In this document: piece by piece, positions 21,745-34,272 of the stretch
Position numbering within the stretch: position 1 is the first letter of the stretch
Layout: the number at the start of each line of letters is the position of its first letter
NCBI RefSeq assembly: GCF_018691265.1
Contig: NW_024881327.1
Location: forward strand, 21,569,936-21,633,935
Origin: Tyto alba
Taxonomy: Eukaryota > Chordata > Aves > Strigiformes > Tytonidae
Reading direction: 5' to 3'
Length of the DNA: 64,000 bases
Position numbers and translations under genes: made by a program
The notes under the pieces: model-generated
What the model saw: the letters and a program-made list of their open reading frames with translations, nothing else
What the model was told of the DNA's origin: nothing
Databases searched by the model: none

Positions 21745-24700
21745 GGTAATCATGAACCACTACAGATAAAATCTGGAAGCTAAACTTTAAGACAAACCCC
21801 TGGTTTTCTGAAATAAGAACCAGCTGTATGGATTCTGGCAACAGATTTCAATTCTGCGTGATGAATAAGCCATGGAAGATTCTGGCTTATTTTGTGCAAA
21901 CGTTGCCTTTGCAATAGTAGAAGCAGTAGAAGGTAATATTTTGGTTGTATTTATGGGAGCTCTCTACCTTTTGAATACTAATGGATCATTTTGACCACTT
22001 TTTCAGTAATTAGTAAAATTACTGCATTGCAATTCACAGTGTTGGGAAAATGTACTGCTACATATGGAAGTTTGAGCAGTGGAAGAAACCTAGCAATATG
22101 GAACTCAACATAATCTACTTTGTCTTACAGAAAAGCTGAAAAAAATAACTAGATGAGTCTGTAAGAGTTTTAGGATGACACACATACAATACTTTTGGAA
22201 CCTAAGCTAACATGCTTAATGAAAATCTGTCTGTATTTCAATACACAAGGGCTGTATAGATATACTTTAAAATTAACCTTTATTTTAATTCTGTTTTTTT
22301 TTTTTAAAAAAAATGTTATTAACTTTTAATTGGTCTTTCTAATGTGAACATGTTCATTTGGATACAAACATTTCTGCTTCACTGATCCCAGATTCACATT
22401 TGTGGTAAAATGTGGTAGCAAATTCTATTTCTTGAAATCTGAAAATGCTTTACCTTCATACTGCAGACAATTGGCTTCTGTGCTTTGTATCTTCTAGTTA
22501 GTTTTCCTGACTCTATTTCCTGGTTCAAAGTATTGACTGCTCACAGATCGACAGGTTAATTTTGACATAGTTTCTATTCATTAGCTGAAAGTTAAACCAG
22601 CTCTTGTTTGAACTGTGCTTTAATTAATGAGGTAACAAAACCATGTCTGAGGCAGTAGCTCCTTTTCACTGATAGTAAACAGAGAGTCAAGTACTGTAAT
22701 TATTTTATTGATACAGCCCTAAAAAACATACAGAAGTCAGGCTCAAGATGGGGATACAAAGATTTGCTTAGCTTCATGCACAGTCAGAAAAGAAAAATTC
22801 TATGCCCATGTTTCAGTTAGTGCTGTGTTTACAACCAGTCATATCCACATTGTGGCTGGTTGAGAAATTATGTTGTATGCAGATAGCTTGATGATGCAGC
22901 AATACAAGGATAAATAAGGTTCTAATACTCATGGGATACTATTGATATTAGGATCAGAAATACAGTCCTTTTCTACCCTTGCTTTTAACTACAGCAGGTC
23001 TACGATCAGCAATTAATCATTGCGGTGATTTGTGTGCATGTTAGGTTGGTATGCTGAAAGAAATAATTGCATCTGAAGGGAGTGCACATGCTTTACATAA
23101 TTATAGGTGTGAGCATCTTTTGTTATGATCTAATCATATAGGAAAAAAGATTAAAAGATTTTTATAAAAGTACCATGTCACAAAAGTATCATAAGTCTCA
23201 AAAGAGAGAAAGACATGCCTGCTCCTTGAGTTCCTGAGCAATTGAAGTGAAAGCTAACTCTTCCACTGTTGCTGGCCTTAGCTGCTTAGTCCAAACATAA
23301 GTAGATCCTCAGTAATGGTTCTATAAAGAGCTTAAAGGCTATAATATAAAATCAGTGAGCAAGTAGATAACACAGATTCTTAATAAAAGTATTGGTTCTC
23401 CCCATCAGTAGTGTGAGACCTTAACTTTGTATTTTGTGCTGTGAAACTGTTACCTCCTCTCCCTGTTTACCACTGCAATGCAATATTGCAGTGATTTTGC
23501 ACTCACTGGCAGTTACACACGACCTTAAACGAAAAGGCCTGGGGTGGACAGTGACTTGGCATGTAAATCACTACATGATGGAAATTGTGGGTTACACTAA
23601 ATGCTAGTCTGGAAGCAAAAGCAGGGTAAAGAAGGAAACTTTGATGTTGTTACCCTTCTCCTCACCAAATAAATAAATAAATAAATAATACACATAGTTA
23701 GAAACACTTCAAAATAGCTTCTGGATGTTTTGTTTTTTAAGAACATAAATCTGTTTTTACCCTAATCAATCTGGAATGGGTGAAGAAGACAAAGTAAGAG
23801 GCACAGATGAAAATCACATTTGAAATCAAATGACTGGATAATAATATAAGCTTTGTTCAACCAGGCATGTCTGCAGTTGTCACTTTCTTGATTTTTTCCC
23901 CCAAATGAGGAAATATGTTTGTTAAAAGGAAGCCCTTAATTTTTTACAGGGAAGTGAAATATGTCTTCTGGCATCCAGCAACCCCAGAATCATCTGCTTG
24001 TGTGACTCCCCTTCTGTGAGTGGCCGTTTTTGCTTCATGTTCTGTTGTATTTTACTTGCAACAACAGCTCTTTGGGAAAGAAACATGTCTGCTTTTGAAC
24101 ATCTGTGGTTTCATTTACATAACTCAGTAGCAATAATTATGGTTAAAATTTGGTATTACAGTTTATACGTTTACTGTGCTCATCTGTACCACAAACTGTC
24201 AGGGAAATAATCAATTAAGACACAAATTAGGTAGAGTCATTGGATTGGGTTCTTGTGTTCACTCTCTCTATCATAATAACTTTCAAAATGGGTACATGAA
24301 CACAAAAACCTCAGCAAGGACATAGTTTCAAAAATGTCTCAGTAAGAAATGGATACTTTTTTTTTGTTTTTGTTAAAGGGGAAAAGTTGGAGTTGTATTA
24401 AGTGAGATAAAGCAGTTTAAGCTGAAAAAAAAAGGGAGGAAATATAAGGAATATTTTAGCAGGCTTTTAATAAATTATACAATCATTCTGTCTAAAATTA
24501 AATCTCAGATTCTTAAAAATAAGTCAACTGATAGGGAAATAAGTGTAGCTTAAGTGATTTAAAACTTAACTTTGAAAAGAGATTAAATCCATAAACTGTA
24601 GAAAATTTTGACATTTTAACTGGCAAGTTGAAGCAGCTAACTTGATCTTAGCTAAGCAAGGATTTATATAGATCAGGAGTGTTGATTTTCTATTAATCTT

Positions 24701-26046
24701 GGAAGATTATAGAACAGGGGTAAAGTTAATGTTTCACAGTACTAAAAAATATCTGATTCTGTCAGTCACAGTCTCTAGATTCTCAGCTGAATTCATTACA
24801 CTTCTAATTAAGCAAAGTTACAACTATCTGTCATGTACTGTTCATTCCTTCATCTCCTCATTGAGCAAAATATGCAGTTTGGAATATCTTACTTTATTTG
24901 GTTTATTGGAAAAAAAAATTGAGTTTATTCTTTTTACATTTGTTTTATAAATGTAAATGTGGGAGAGGGTAATGTGTAGAAAATTCCCAACTCTTAGATC
25001 CTGGGCATGTTGCTGTGCTGAGGAAACTCTGGTTTCCAGAGGAATTCTGGGAAGTGAGCATTATCATAGGTTATACATCTGTTCGTCTGATACCCATTCT
25101 AAGCAATGTAACAGATTGATGAGAATAGGCTTGAGGCCACAGAATCAAAGCCAATTGGCATGAGTTTAAGGAAAATGGAACTTGTTAAAATCAACTTGAA
25201 ATTACAGGTTTGTTTGATAAAGATAATAGTGTTTTAATGCACTTGGAATTTTTATAAAGCTTCATATCACATGATATTTTAATTAAGTGAATATTAAATA
25301 AATTAAAATTTTTAAGTTAGATCTGAGAACATAGATGGGAAATTTTCATCAACTGAACTTTGTGGCTTCTAGTATGTCCCAGGGGTCAGATCTTCACTGT
25401 GCATTTTTCAACATTTCCATCAAAAAGTAGTCTGAAGAAACAAACAAAATAAAATTACAAAATCATTGCTGAATGCATCTGCAGATGACATAAAATAGAA
25501 AATAAGGAAGCAGGTAGCCATGAACAAAGAATTATCAAAATTTTTTGGGATACAGGAAGAGAGGCTTGCGTCTTCTTAAAGGCAAATATGAAACCTTGTG
25601 CATGGGATGATACTGTGTTTTTGAAAGCAGTGACTTTTGAAAATACTTAGGGACTAAACTGTGTTCATGATATTTTACTTTGATATGCCGATAAATTAAT
25701 TGTTGGATGAATTCACATAATAATATCATATAGCAGATTGTATGCATTCGGCACTACTTTTTATTGCTGGATCTTGGTGTTCAGTTCAGGTTTCTGTAGT
25801 TAAAAAGGGTATCGAAATAATTTTTGAATTCAAAGAAGAGTAAAGAAAGTGATCAAAGGATTTCAAATGATGCTTAATTAAATATGCTTTTAGTGAACAA
25901 TGCAGGCTTCTCAGAGGAAAAAAAGGGGGTTGCATAATTCTGACAGTTTGAGAATACTGGCATAAAGAACAGAAACACGAGTCTTTGTCCATATAACAAA
26001 TTATAACAAGGATGACTGGCTCAAAAATAGTCTGATATAAAATAAG
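21745..26046. other. AT-rich non-coding DNA with simple repeats
   Basis: No gene or nameable transposon. It contains a T12-A8 palindromic tract at 22294-22313, a short inverted repeat CACTGCAA/TTGCAGTG near 23473-23495 and an (AAAT)n microsatellite at 23667-23689. Frames of 68-83 codons (23998-24210, 24699-24950, 24957-25163, 25535-25992) show no domain. Confidence 0.5.
23667..23689. repeat. (AAAT)n microsatellite
   Basis: About five and a half AAAT units in direct succession. Confidence 0.95.
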
Positions 26047-26101
26047 GTGTTTGTGGGTTTTTTTTGTGTGTTTGTTTTTTTTTTTTATTATTTTATTTTT
26101 T
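26047..26101. repeat. T-rich tract with GT interruptions
   Basis: Low-complexity T/G sequence ending in TTATTATTTTATTTTTTA. Confidence 0.9.
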
Positions 26102-26639
26102 AGAAAAAGGAGAATACTTTATATTTGAAAAAAATTAGAAAGTGATTTCAATGTTTCTTCATATCTCTATCTCAAAACAGGATGTTTTTTATGAAAGTTA
26201 TGTTTTAGTCCTGACTGGATTTGTTTCAGAAAAGTCTCCTGACATTTATTATTTATGGGTTCAAGCCAGAAGATAACAGTAGTCACATCTTTTCTATAAA
26301 TTTATGAATCCAACTATGACAGCCAACTGTTATTCTAATTTAAATGGAATTTCTTTCATACCATTTTTTCAGCCTCATGTCATGGAAAAAATTTAGCAAT
26401 GGATTAAATAAATCAAGGAATTAACACACAAGCAGTATCTTCTTCGTGAGTAGCCTACCACATTTGTCTTAATTATATCTACATGAGATAAACTGTAATT
26501 AATTATTATTGCAGTAGAATTCTAAAGTCCCTGTGAAAAGTTGAAAGCCTGCCTGGCTGAAAAAGTCAAGAACCAGCAAGAACTTTGTAAGAGATAGTTT
26601 CGGTTTAAAGAGTTTAGTGTCTCAGGGTTGAAGGAAATA
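26102..26639. other. AT-rich non-coding DNA, nothing identified
   Basis: No open frame of note and no recognisable repeat between the T-rich tract and the MIR/L2-like fragment. Confidence 0.5.
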
Positions 26640-26697
26640 GTGTAAAAGAAGATTAAATGACTTGCCTACTAACACATAGCTATTCAGCAACAAAGCC
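26640..26697 (+). mobile_element. Ancient MIR/L2-like tail fragment
   Basis: AAGATTAAATGACTTGCCTA, then ACACATAGCTATTCAGCAAC, then AAAGCC follows the MIR/L2 segment 'GGTTAAGTGACTTGCCCAAGGTCACACAGC...GGCAGAGCC'. It runs directly into an A18 tract. The family is assigned from memory of the consensus. Confidence 0.55.
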
Positions 26698-26715
26698 AAA
26701 AAAAAAAAAAAAAAT
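26698..26715. repeat. A18 tract
   Basis: Uninterrupted poly-A directly after the MIR/L2-like piece. MIR and L2 do not normally end in long poly-A, so it is probably a later expansion. Confidence 0.95.
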
Positions 26716-29093
26716 AAAGGAATGGTACTGTTCAGATCCTCAAGGCATTATTTTATTTTATTGGACTACATTTTCTACATATATTCTATTTCAAAATTTG
26801 AAGACATTTCATCTCAAATACAAACACACATTTTCATATGCTACTGATAAAGAACATTCTCATAGTACTTCAGTGAGCACCTTCTACCAGCATTTCTACT
26901 TTTTGAGTGCTTAGAAGTCATATACTTGAGATATCTCACTTTGTTCAAATTAGCAGAAGTTGAAGGAATGGAGAAAAAGTGACTAGAGGACTGTTTGACT
27001 GTTTCTTCATAATCTATAAAAAGATTCTGTTAGACTCCAGAGTCTTTTAATCCCAAAGTAATCTTTATCATTATCATTAATATTATATATCAATGAATTC
27101 TATATCATCTCCCTGTTCAGTTTTTAATAATGGCAGATGTCTTGACTGTACAAATTTATCTGTATCTAGAATGATGATAATAGTAATCACACAGCAGCAC
27201 TGAAGAAATTTACATGAAACAGCTGAATAAAAAATAATTACATCAATGTAGTACTGGTTAAAAAGAAAAAAAAAAAACAAAAACAAACAAACCTAAAGAC
27301 TAAATTGTAAGGTTAAATTTTATTATAGTACAATGCTTTTAATTTTATTTCTTCTTCTCTTCCATTAAAACTCATAGGATTAAGTTCCTCCATAAGTTGA
27401 AATTTAGAAGTTTGTTCTCACAGAGGAGAAAAAATAAGATTCTAATATGATAGTATGATTCCAGACATTAGGTTTTCCTTCAATATAAGGACCAAAAGGC
27501 AAAATATTCCATGATTAAAGAATATTGGCTGCAGAAAAGACTGAGTTCCACTGTCACTTCATAAGAATTCCATGCCCAGATAACCCCTGCAACAATTTAA
27601 ATGGACAAATTAGAAAGCAGTATAAGAAAGCAAATACAATTATCTGGATTTATATTCCTGAGAGAATTCAGCACTTTAGCCCTTACTGCTGGTTGAATTT
27701 GTTCCTGTGACATACATGTTTAAGCTGTATATGAATATACATGATTTTTCTATCTAATAGTGTCACAAGAACTACAATAAATGTCATTAAGAGATTAATT
27801 GCAGTAAAGTACGAAATTACAAATTCCAGTTTCATTCTAAAAATCATCTTTTGAAAAAGATACATCTTTCTGAATCTTTTTATCTTTTCAATGTTGTTTA
27901 TAATTGCTTCATTTATTGTTACAACTTTTTATAATGTTCTAAAATATTTAAATGTCCTGGCTATATACATTCCTTGTTCATAATCATTCACAAAGAATAA
28001 TATTAATGTTGAAAAAATATTTTACTTTATCATACTCTAGTGTGAAAAGTGTGCTACAAATATATTAACATAATGTTGCTAACATCAATTTACTTCACCG
28101 GTAAATCACAGTTGAGATAATATTTTATTCCCTATCTTATAAATCTATATATCACTGAACTCAGTGACTGAAATCACGTGGCTGAAAAAATTAGCTCTAA
28201 ATACACATGCATCTATATCTGTAATTTATTTGTTTCTACTTTCATGGTTTTGTTTTTAGTTTTGGGTTTTTTTTTAAGTATATCACATAATTATGTACAC
28301 ACACTGTCTATTTATCTATTACACCAACAAATTTGAGGAAGTTAGGTTCTACAGTGTCATTTAACTGCTAATGAAACATCTCATGGAAGTAAAAATTGCT
28401 CTGTAATCTCTGTTTCCACATCTCCTTCTGTCTCCAAAACATTTTATCCAAAAGAGGTGGTGAGAAAGACATATAAAGGTTCAAATGAATATTGACATTT
28501 AAAAAAAGAGTTGTCTTCAAGCACTGCAGATACTTGTGTTCCATGATATGGATGTTTCATATGCAGTATCTAACTTGTGAAATTTATATTATGAAAGTAA
28601 TACAAATTAAAAAAAAAATTACAAATCAGGTTTGTGCATGTGTGACTACTAGTTCCGGTCAGACTAGGAACAAGGTATGACACACACAATTTGTAAATTG
28701 ACAGTACTTCTGAGTACTTCTGAGAACCAAGGAGATACCCTGCAGAGTTTTCTGAGGATACTCAGGCCCTGGCAACAGTTTAAGCTATTGGCATTTATTG
28801 TGATGGGAAGTGTTCTCCTGATTCTCCAGCAGAAAGGGTGAACATTTTACTCTGCACCTTAAGTAGGATGCTGTGCAGGTAAACAGTGTTAGTACAATGG
28901 AGAGCTGGTCTTGGGAAAAAAAAAAAAAAATTCTTACCCAGTTCTTTCCAGAATTTTTGTTTAGTTATTTTACACCAGAGAACCCTACAAATACACCCTT
29001 TCTTTGTCATCTTGCAAGAGAGTCAATATCTATCCTGCTCATTTTTTCATCTTTGTATTTCTCTACAGTGATGGATTAGAGGTTTTTTCCCTC
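26716..29093. other. AT-rich non-coding DNA with A-rich tracts
   Basis: No gene seen. It holds an A-rich tract at 27259-27291 (A with C interruptions), A15 at 28916-28930 and a 10-bp tandem duplication GTACTTCTGA at 28704-28723. Short frames here (60-71 codons, plus an 85-codon frame that begins inside the preceding MIR/L2-like piece) are random in appearance. Confidence 0.5.
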
Positions 29094-29117
29094 TTTTTTT
29101 TTTTTTTTTTTTTTTTT
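29094..29117. repeat. T24 tract
   Basis: Uninterrupted run of 24 T. Confidence 0.95.
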
Positions 29118-29620
29118 GGCTCAAAGAATAGAATTGTATTCTATTTCTTCTTATGAAAGGAAAGGTTGGCAAGCGATTGCCTGTTTGGTCTTGCTGTCAG
29201 GATGTGAAGAACTTGACATGACTAAATGACAGAAACAAAATAACAGTTCTGAGACACATATTAAAGACTTAAAACACTTATTTTCAGTTGCAAGGAAAGC
29301 TATTAAATCAGACTGCAACTTTTATAGCTGAAGGGCTTGGAAAGTGGAAAGGATGAGAACACTTGCAAGAAAAGGATATTTTATCTGCTGCTTACAAGGC
29401 AGACACAAACCCCTGCTGAGCCTTATCCTTTATACTTCATTGCACTGTCTTCAAGAATGTCATTTTTGCTATCAAATAATGTTCAACATATGCACATTTT
29501 AAATCAAGTTATTAAATGCTAAACCAAGAAGTGGTTCTTCAGATAAGGACACTTGACTTCAACCTTTTTGTTTAAGACAAAACCAAGAATTAACATGAAG
29601 ACCATAAGGATTTTAAGGGC
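29118..29620. other. Non-coding DNA between two poly-T tracts
   Basis: About 500 bases between T24 and T27. One 61-codon frame (29337-29522) with no recognisable domain. No repeat named. Confidence 0.5.
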
Positions 29621-29647
29621 TTTTTTTTTTTTTTTTTTTTTTTTTTT
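29621..29647. repeat. T27 tract
   Basis: Uninterrupted run of 27 T. Confidence 0.95.
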
Positions 29648-29999
29648 GTTCCCCTGGCTGCTTTCTCCAGTATATAAAACTCAATGATTTAGGTGACAAA
29701 TCCTGCTGCATTCTTTATGGGTCAAAATGATATTTTTCAATACTGTTCAAATGTAATTTCTCCTACACCATTAGACACAAGTAAAGGAGGTAAAAATACA
29801 GACCTCATGGAGGACTTCTGAACAAGGTAGCTGTATTTAAGAAGTCTTCTGCTGAATGTAGATTTTGATGTAATCATCCTTATCACGTCTTCCAAACACA
29901 GAAGTGTACTGAAGGGGGATGGTAGACTCAGGCATGCAGTAGAAGATCTAGCTCCTCTAAAATGAGCTAGGCACTTTGGCAGTATTTAAGCAGGATTGA
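29648..29999. other. Non-coding DNA, nothing identified
   Basis: About 350 bases with no open frame of note and no recognisable repeat. Confidence 0.5.
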
Positions 30000-30310
30000 G
30001 GTCCATATAATTAAAACTCCAGACTTTAAAACAGTGTTAGGCACTTAGCCCATGAGATAGATACCTAAACTTTCTATGTACCTCAGTTTTGAATATTAAA
30101 GCTGCTCCTGAGCAGACTACAGAAGTCTCAGACTGGACATTAAGGAAAAGCAGACAAGTACCCAGCTGGAATCCAAAACCAGGCTTTGCTGTGGAAATAG
30201 TAGAGAGCAGGGGGGACTTACAGCTAGTCCCTTCAATGGTGAAAATGCATAAAAAGATCTTCACCCCTGCCATCCAGGTGAGAATCTTAATCACTGCACT
30301 TTGATGTCAT
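30000..30310 (-). mobile_element. Possible ancient tRNA-headed SINE (MIR/amniote SINE type)
   Basis: Reading the minus strand from 30305, the order resembles an old amniote SINE: a tRNA-like head (AGTGATTAAGATTCTCACCT, then GGATGGCAGGGG), a middle including TTCCACAGCAAAGCCTGGTT and GGATTCCAGCTGGG, and a tail with ACTGAGGTACATAGAAAGTT and TAGGTATCTATCTCATGGG before GTGCCTAAC. The head recalls the 'GTGGTTAGAGCACTCACCTGGGA' start and the tail the 'CTGAGGTACCTAGG...TAGGCACCTAA' end. A clear RNA polymerase III B box is not preserved. Overlapping 85- and 71-codon frames on opposite strands are chance. Confidence 0.4.
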
Positions 30311-30974
30311 GCTCCTTCTTTCTGGCCCTCTTGGAAGAAGCTCTTGTTTGTTTGTGTGCTTGCTTACTTATATGCTTGTTTTTAGCATGGTGGGACAACT
30401 TCAAAAGAAAGAGTTGGGAGGCCAGTACACCTCAAAAAAGATAAAAGCAATTACATCAATACCCAGAAAAAAGACAACAATAGTCTGAGTTGTCCTGAAG
30501 CAGTGAAAGAAATTAAACTTAAGCCTTCACACCCTGAGCAGGGGCCTGCACTTGTTGCAAAATTGTAAAAGCACTGCCATCTTCAAAGAAAAGATTAAGA
30601 TATATTTCTTAAAATGCATTTATTTCTTAAAATTGTAGGGGAAAAGAAGTGGAAACCACATGGTGACATTTTTCATAAAGTAGATGAAGACGTCTGCTTT
30701 TATGATAAGGTCATGATCTTTAATTTTTGATAATGTATGAAAACATTGACTTAGTAAGGTGCTTGCAGTCTTGAGGTGGAGGTTAAGAAATTTTGCTTTC
30801 ATTTGCCTTTCCTTACTGGATGATCAAGTTAATGTTCATCTAAGAAGTCTGTCTGGTTGTGTGGAGTCTCTTTCTGATAAATCTAGCACATTGCAATTCT
30901 AGGCACTTAACTCAGGTTTTTAATTCAGTGCTAGGAAACAGATGATCCAATCCTTTTCTTTAATCTAGCCCTTA
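30311..30974. other. AT-rich non-coding DNA, nothing identified
   Basis: One 60-codon minus-strand frame (30620-30802), no domain. No nameable repeat. Confidence 0.5.
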
Positions 30975-31030
30975 ATGGCTTTCCAAGGTCACACAGTAAT
31001 ACCAATAAACAAGTTTTCCTGGGAGTTTCA
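30975..31030 (+). mobile_element. Possible MIR/L2-like core fragment
   Basis: CTTTCCAAGGTCACACAGTA followed by ATACCAATAAAC and TTTTCCTGGGA matches the 'CCCAAGGTCACACAGCTAGTAAGTGGCAGAG' core region shared by MIR and L2. Only about 55 bases are recognisable. Confidence 0.45.
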
Positions 31031-34000
31031 GCCTGAAAAGTTATTTTCATTTGCCACTGCAGACAGAGTTATGTAGCATTACTGCAGTCATGCAACTGAG
31101 AAATTCCACTCAAGATATGAGTGGATTTATTTTATTTTCCCAAATTCACAGAGGTTTTCTCATTTCCATGGTCTTTGTGACCCAGACATTTAGGTTAATA
31201 TGAGCTAATGAATGTCTTGCATTCAAGTGTATTACAAGTGCCTCACTGACTAAATCTGCCTGTTTGTACTCTGTCTCTCTCAGAAATAGCTGAAAAGTAG
31301 GATTTCCAATTTTTTTGTTTTTCTGAAAGCAAAAGATAAATTACTATGTTAAATGGATTATAAAATATCTAGTATATGTTACTGTTGTATGCTGTAGAAA
31401 AGATGAAGGTTCTGAAAAAAGAAGATGTGTTTTTGCAAAGTCATTGCGTGATTTATACTTTAATTAAATGTAAGCACGTGTATGGTCAAATATAAAATAA
31501 AGACAAAAACTCCAAAAAATTATTTTCTATTTCTAGTTTTAAATATTATGTCTCATTATTATTAATTACTAAGATTCACTGTTCTGCACTTTCATGCTTA
31601 CCGTATTGCTGCTCACCACATGATATATGTTAGGGATTTAGTAGATACTGTCTTTGTTTTCTTATTGTAACTAGCATGTGATTTTTGTTGCAAGTACGTG
31701 TTATGTTAACACAGCTCGACATGTCAGCCGAATATATAGATGTGAAATGTAATATGTATATCAAATTCTCCATCAAGAAATAAAATTTTAATATATAAAC
31801 ATAGAAGTTTGTGTTTGCCTTTTTTTTTTTTTAATTAAGATTATTGCATGATGTAAAAATGTACAAACTCAGAAAGTATAAAAAGACTTTTGATTAATAC
31901 CTCTTATTTTAATTATATAAAGTTTAGGCTACAGTCATAACTATCCATTTGGTCAGTTTATGTCCTTAAGCTTTTGCACATTAAATGTAGTAAAGAACAA
32001 AAGCATGGATGGTAATGTGTGTGTGTCTGTGTGTGTTCATGTGTGTGTGTGTTCATGCATGCACTTGTGCACACGTGTTAGTTCAGAAGGCAACAGAAGA
32101 GAAAAGGAGTATGTACGTGACATGCAGTCAAGGTATGAACATGGCCATGGAATTTTGGAAGTACTCCCACATCTCAGAGTTTCACAGCCTATAAGGATTT
32201 CTGTCCTTCAGAAATGATAAATAAATGTAAAATCACTGTTATATTATCAGAAGAAGAGTAACAGTAATAAGTACGCTAATAGAAAGAAATAGTTCTCAAC
32301 TAATAAGACATACAGTAAGCAGCTGCAAAACAACCAACCTTAAGGTATTGTTTCTGTATTCTGCTTATTTCAAATATTTTTTGTCACATTTTCTCACTTC
32401 CTACCTTTCCACAAGAAAGGTAATTGGATATAACGCTGCTTCTGGGAGAATCACCCAGGGACTCCTTGTCAGAACATCATGGAAGGTAGTTTGGAAGAGA
32501 CAGTAACTGTGGGAGCAGCAGAAATATTTCTGTATTGACTTTCTTGAGAGTATTAAACACTCAAAATATTGGCGTAGGTACATTTATTGCATTCAATAAG
32601 TTGGCACATATGTCTCTCAGTACAGATTATCAGTCCATGGCAAACAGCTTCCAATGTTCTTCCTGTCAAAACAGAATGTTAAAAAATACTTTCTTTGTGT
32701 GTCTTGGGATGAATGTATTGTTCTTATGCATGTTCAGAAATATTTAGGAAAACAATAAAAACCTTAAGAGAATATTGATGTCATTTTATATTCAGCTCAT
32801 CATTTCTCATAAATATTTTTCACTTATTTATCTGGCTTTCTGTATAGTATAAAGAAAACACAGCTATATGAGGCTGAATAATGTTCATGATTTTCAGTTG
32901 TTAAAAAATAGTAACTTTAATGACTTTTAATGTTTTTTTAAAAAATGTTTTTTAGATGCTTTTCCTAGTGTTCAGAAAGAGCAAACAGCATATATATTCT
33001 TGTATATTTTTATAAAATTCCTATCTGCTCTCAGAAAAATTCAACCTCAGAATATCTGTCTGCAACATTGGATTACTTTGGTCTTTGAAGATATACAGAA
33101 ACAGTTTATTCTTTTTAGCTTGATTTTTTATTTTACTAGTCTCTACATTTTCTCATGTTCAAACAGAATCACTCAAGCAAATATCAGTCGAAACCATCTC
33201 AAACTAGCTTGCCATAGTTTTGCCACACAATACAGAAATTACCATTTTCACTTGCTGAATCACAGACTGGCCAAATTTTACTCACAAATGGTTGTATAAA
33301 AATGAAAGAACCAAAATTATACATTGTATAAAAGAAAATGAAAATTATATGTCTTGCTGTTTACAGGCATACAATTAGTTCTGTAATAAGTCCACTTGTG
33401 TTGGTAAATTGTTTGGGCTTCTTAGCTTATTTTATTTGACTGTAGCCATTATTTGTGAAACTCTACTGGGCATCAATAAAATCTTTTCATAAAATAAGTA
33501 ATTTACTCATATCTGTTACCTCAATACCTCATCTATGATTATCACCTCAGTAACGGTGTTGCTTGCTCTTTCTAAATGACTGAAATATTGACAATGAAAT
33601 GAAGTAGGGTATTTTAGCTAAATATATACATCTATGAGCATTCTGACAGTAAAAATTTTCATAAATATTCAAACACTTATGAGCTGTTAATATACTAGCA
33701 ATTCATATCAGAGTGATGAAACCTAACCTACCATCCCAATTAAATGTTTAAATTCAATATTTGTAAATAATGTATATGCAAGTTCATTTGATAGGACATA
33801 TCAGTCTTCAACTATTATGATTGCTATGCATGTAGGTAGAGTCCCCAGCAGTTTACTGGTAAGTAGGTAGTATATCAGTTTTGAAAATGAATATGAAATT
33901 AATATTAAAAAAAAAATATCAACAGCACAGACAGACAACTTATAAACCAAAGTATTTCATACATATTAGTCACACTTTTCTGACTCTAATCAGCAAAGCC

Positions 34001-34235
34001 AACATATAAGTACATCAATTTAAGTAGACAAATAGTTTTATTGATTGTAAAGTATTTAATTCATACATAAATAACCTTGTGTTTAAAGTTATGTGTTTAA
34101 GTGCTGTACTTGAGCATAGTATTAACACTAACCCAACGTTCCATAATTCTTTTCAATGTTGTCTCCTGTCCTACCACTATAAACTGGACTGTGACTTTGG
34201 TTCCACAGAACTACATCTATCTATCTGTGTTTTCT
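31031..34235. other. AT-rich non-coding DNA with a TG microsatellite
   Basis: No gene seen. Frames of 60-99 codons (31960-32217, 32009-32194, 32401-32583, 32535-32747, 33000-33299) either derive from the TG repeat or look random. Confidence 0.5.
32016..32052. repeat. Interrupted (TG)n microsatellite
   Basis: Blocks of TG separated by TC and TTCA. It is followed by alternating purine-pyrimidine sequence (CATGCATGCAC, GTGCACACGTG) of the type that can adopt Z-DNA. Confidence 0.9.
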
Positions 34236-34272
34236 GTTTGTTTGTTTGTTTGTTTTTTTTTTTTTTTTTTTT
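34236..34272. repeat. (TTTG)n followed by poly-T
   Basis: Four TTTG units (34236-34252) merge into T20 (34253-34272). Confidence 0.95.

Noticed and set aside
23473..23495. CACTGCAA/TTGCAGTG inverted repeat as a regulatory palindrome
   Set aside because: Short, with a 7-base loop, and no known site or conserved context.
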